Assembly (NCBI GenBank): GCA_903916255.1
Contig: CAIWVW010000121.1
Location: 1-64,000 of the forward strand
Reading direction: 5' to 3'
From: an uncultured Bacteroidota bacterium
GTDB taxonomy: Bacteria; Bacteroidota; Bacteroidia; JABEUT01
Length of the DNA stretch: 64,000 nt
Program-made: the position numbers and the translations under genes
In this document: one piece after another, positions 61,918-64,000 of the stretch
How positions within the stretch are numbered: the stretch's first letter is position 1
How the letters are laid out: the number at the start of each line of letters is the position of its first letter
Notes under the pieces: generated by a model
The model's input: the letters and a program-made list of their open reading frames with translations, nothing else
Databases searched by the model: none
What the model was told of the DNA's origin: nothing

Positions 61918-62643
61918 ATGAATGTTGAAATAAATGATATATCAATGAATTATGGAGGGCTGAGTATTTTTTCAGGTCTTAATTTAAAGTTGCTTGATGG
62001 CAAAAATTACTCCATCGTTGGCCCCACAGGATGTGGTAAGACAACGTTATTGAATATAATATCGGGTGTTGACAAGCCTTCCAGCGGTGAGTTAAAATTC
62101 TCAGGAGAGGAAAACAAAGGATATTTACTACAAGAAAATGTAATGCTCCCGTGGAGAACACTTTTAGAAAATATAGGATTGCCCTTTGAGATTAAGCAAA
62201 ATGTTAACGTAACAAATTACGGAGTAATATCCAACTTTCTAAAGCTTTTTGATTTAGAAGGTTTTGAGACCTATTATCCTGACGCTCTTTCCGGAGGAAT
62301 GAAGCAGAGGGCAGCACTTATAAGGTGTTTAATTACTGAACCAAATCTACTTTTATTAGATGAACCCTTCAGTAATCTTGATTTTGATATTAAACTAAAA
62401 ATCCAAAAAATTTTACTTGGGTATCAGAAACAAATACATTCTAGTATTGTTTTTGTTACACATGACATTGAAGATGCAATTGCATTATCAGATGAGGTAA
62501 TTATTTTCAGTAGTCGACCATCTAGTATAAAAGAGATTATTAAAATTGATTTAGGGCTCACGGAGAAAGATCCTATCTTGGCACGGAAATCAGATAAATT
62601 TCCTATCTACTTCGCGGAAATTTGGGATAAACTAAAGTATTAG
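61918..62643 (+). CDS. ABC transporter ATP-binding protein
   Basis: 241 aa from ATG 61918 (2 nt after the previous stop; the track start lies inside it). Walker A IVGPTGCGKTTLLNII, Q-loop YLLQENVMLPWRTLLENIGLPFEI, signature LSGGMKQRAALIRCL, Walker B LLLLDEPFSNLD, and switch His FVTHDIEDAIAL. The MLPWRT.LENI Q-loop is typical of the SsuB/TauB/nitrate family. It pairs with the permease at 63236. Confidence 0.95.
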   Translation: MNVEINDISMNYGGLSIFSGLNLKLLDGKNYSIVGPTGCGKTTLLNIISGVDKPSSGELKFSGEENKGYLLQENVMLPWRTLLENIGLPFEIKQNVNVTNYGVISNFLKLFDLEGFETYYPDALSGGMKQRAALIRCLITEPNLLLLDEPFSNLDFDIKLKIQKILLGYQKQIHSSIVFVTHDIEDAIALSDEVIIFSSRPSSIKEIIKIDLGLTEKDPILARKSDKFPIYFAEIWDKLKY

Positions 62644-62655
62644 CATAATTATATT

Positions 62656-63234
62656 ATGAAATTGAACAATAAAGAAATGCTTAACTGCATTATTGCAGTT
62701 TTAAAAAATAAGAACATTGAAGTACACTTTATACAATCTGTTAAAGATGATATTGAGATTGGAGAATTGAAAAATGGGAGAATTACTTTAAATACTGACT
62801 CAAGAGATGATTTGAGCCTTGTGTTTACAATTGCGCATTTATTTGGACATTATATTCAATTCAGAAATTACTCAAAGTATAAACACTTGGTAGAAACGGT
62901 TGAACAGACTGTTCCACTTCAACTAAGTGAGAATTTTAAACAAGATTTTTTTAATTATGAAAAGGAAGCATATGGAATTGGCAAGAGCCTAATGAATGAT
63001 TCTTTCCCTGTAACAGAAGATATTGACCAGAAATATCAAAGTTTTATGATTACCGATTTTGAACATTTTTGGCACTATATTACAACCGGGCATCGTGCCG
63101 GTTTAAAGGAATTCAATAAGCTATTAAACATAAATTATGCAAATCATCCAAAGTTTGAAAATCCAATTAATCCAATTCTAGTTCCTGATTATTCAAAGGA
63201 AGAAACGATAACTGCACGCGTAACAATTTTTTAA
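62656..63234 (+). CDS. ImmA/IrrE-like protein with altered HExxH motif
   Basis: 192 aa. GRITLNTDSRDDLSLVFTIAHLFGHYIQF corresponds to the ImmA/IrrE zinc-peptidase core (IxLNxxxxxxxxxFTxAHELGHxxxH), but the catalytic Glu of HExxH is Leu (HLFGH). The two His and the third ligand (EKEAYGIG) remain. So metal binding may persist while proteolysis is doubtful. Downstream DFEHFWHYITTGHRAGLKEFNKLL adds a His-rich helix. ImmA/IrrE proteins usually cut repressors. Here it sits between the ABC ATPase and permease genes, an odd place for one. Confidence 0.75.
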   Translation: MKLNNKEMLNCIIAVLKNKNIEVHFIQSVKDDIEIGELKNGRITLNTDSRDDLSLVFTIAHLFGHYIQFRNYSKYKHLVETVEQTVPLQLSENFKQDFFNYEKEAYGIGKSLMNDSFPVTEDIDQKYQSFMITDFEHFWHYITTGHRAGLKEFNKLLNINYANHPKFENPINPILVPDYSKEETITARVTIF

Positions 63235-63235
63235 A

Positions 63236-64000
63236 TTGAAAAGTAGGGTCATATTGTTTTTGTTAAGATTATTACCTGGGGTATGTTTCGTTTTACTATG
63301 GCAAATATTATTGCGTGGAAATCCGCAATTAATTTTCTATTTCGGATTACCTTCTAAAATATTAGCATATATCATCGCCAAAACCGCTGACGGTACTCTA
63401 ATAAATGATACGTATATAACCCTAAGCGAAGCATTAATAGGGTTTTTAATCGGTAACATTATTGGAACCTCAATGGGATTGTCATTGTGGTTTTCAAACA
63501 AATTGTTTAAAATATATAAGCCCTATATAATCGCATTAGGTTCTGCTCCGATTTTCGCATTAGCCCCGTTATTAATTATTTGGTTTGGTACAGGTATGTT
63601 TTCAAAAGTTATGATTGCTGCGCTTTCCACTTTTTTCGTAGCATTATTTCAAGCTTATTCAGGTGCCGAACAAGTTGATAAAAATTATATAAAACTATTG
63701 AAAAGTATGAAGGCATCAAAAATGGAGGTTTTTAAGAAAGTAATTGCTCCTTCTTCTATAGTTTGGGTGAGTTCGGCTTTTAAAATAAACGTCGGATTTG
63801 CATTACTTGGCGCATTTGTCGGTGAATATATTTCATCTAATGCCGGGTTGGGGCACTTGATATTAGTTGCCAGTGGTTTGTTTGATATTTCATTAGTTCT
63901 TACCGGAGTGCTGATGTTTATGATTATTGCAATTGGATTTTCCTATTTAGTAAGTAGATTGGAAAGTCCAATTAAAAAATTAATTGTCAAAGTACTATGA
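63236..64000 (+). CDS. ABC transporter permease (SsuC/TauC type)
   Basis: 254 aa, TTG start 1 nt after the previous stop; the stop codon is the last three bases of the window. About six helices, with the family EAA loop ALSTFFVALFQAYSGAEQVDKNYIKLLKSMKASKMEVFKKVIAPSSIVWVSSAFKINVGFALLGAFVGEYISSNAGLGHLILVAS; the EAA-G region reads SMKASKMEVFKKVI.P. It forms an importer with the ATPase at 61918 and binding protein at 59518. Confidence 0.92.
   Translation: MKSRVILFLLRLLPGVCFVLLWQILLRGNPQLIFYFGLPSKILAYIIAKTADGTLINDTYITLSEALIGFLIGNIIGTSMGLSLWFSNKLFKIYKPYIIALGSAPIFALAPLLIIWFGTGMFSKVMIAALSTFFVALFQAYSGAEQVDKNYIKLLKSMKASKMEVFKKVIAPSSIVWVSSAFKINVGFALLGAFVGEYISSNAGLGHLILVASGLFDISLVLTGVLMFMIIAIGFSYLVSRLESPIKKLIVKVL

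Noticed and set aside
62656-63234. Active ImmA/IrrE peptidase
   Set aside because: The catalytic Glu of HExxH is Leu, so activity cannot be assumed.
1-64000. tRNA, rRNA, riboswitch or insertion-sequence transposase
   Set aside because: Reading both strands I found no cloverleaf with CCA-type end, no rRNA-like stretch, no known riboswitch core and no DDE transposase.

Overview
The window looks like a chromosomal stretch of a Bacteroidota bacterium (phylum only; no species can be named). Evidence: many secreted proteins end in a type IX secretion (Por/type A) sorting domain of the form YPNP...G.YxYRxxxxxxxxxGKLxxx; starts are mostly preceded by the Bacteroidota -7 box TAnnTTTG and rarely by a Shine-Dalgarno; branched-chain 2-oxoacid dehydrogenase E1 alpha and beta are fused; and an HU - TPR protein - RNase G gene cluster is present. 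No tRNA, rRNA or CRISPR array was seen.

Layout. 0-22 kb is mainly housekeeping: RNase G, a tiny COX24-like basic protein, TPR protein, HU, DHFR, thymidylate synthase, a methyltransferase, 3-hydroxyacyl-CoA dehydrogenase, a glycosyltransferase/O-antigen ligase pair, fused E1, prfB with its programmed +1 frameshift, a LuxE-like protein, a YafY/WYL regulator followed by DoxX, SnoaL-like and DinB genes, guaB and rpsP. Two inverted copies of a roughly 275-bp repeat flank the first 13 kb. Two secreted-protein genes at 13.4-14.9 kb are frameshifted, one exactly at a G9 tract.

22-43 kb is accessory: an unknown secreted protein carrying a perfect 36-nt palindrome, a two-gene unit with a HerA/VirD4-type ATPase fused to a nuclease-like C-terminus, two small XRE regulators, then a run of very large T9SS-exported proteins (2508, 589 and 1303 aa) with SprB and beta-propeller repeats. 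43-45 kb holds two HU-family genes and small membrane proteins.

45-59.4 kb is a mobile element. A minus-strand operon encodes two membrane/accessory proteins, a VirD4-like coupling protein, a MobC-like protein and a relaxase; the plus strand carries a large serine recombinase, XRE regulators, a RuvC-like protein, an N6-methylase-like protein, two duplicated small proteins and a SymE-like protein. It also carries an AbiEii-type nucleotidyltransferase fused to a WYL-like domain and a zinc finger, a MazF/PemK-like toxin, and the C-terminal stub of a second recombinase. Seven copies of one palindrome (TTGCCG-N4-CGGCAA followed by a TTCACTCTTA-like flank) sit 40-85 nt upstream of its plus-strand genes, independent of terminators; this looks like an element-wide operator or promoter module.

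59.5-64 kb is a five-gene operon with its own promoter: a lipoprotein substrate-binding protein, a protein with a substrate-binding-like domain without signal peptide fused to three C-terminal membrane helices, an ABC ATPase, an ImmA/IrrE-like protein whose HExxH has become HLFGH, and an ABC permease. I know no described system with this composition; together with the palindrome regulon and the AbiEii-WYL fusion it is the main candidate for something new.
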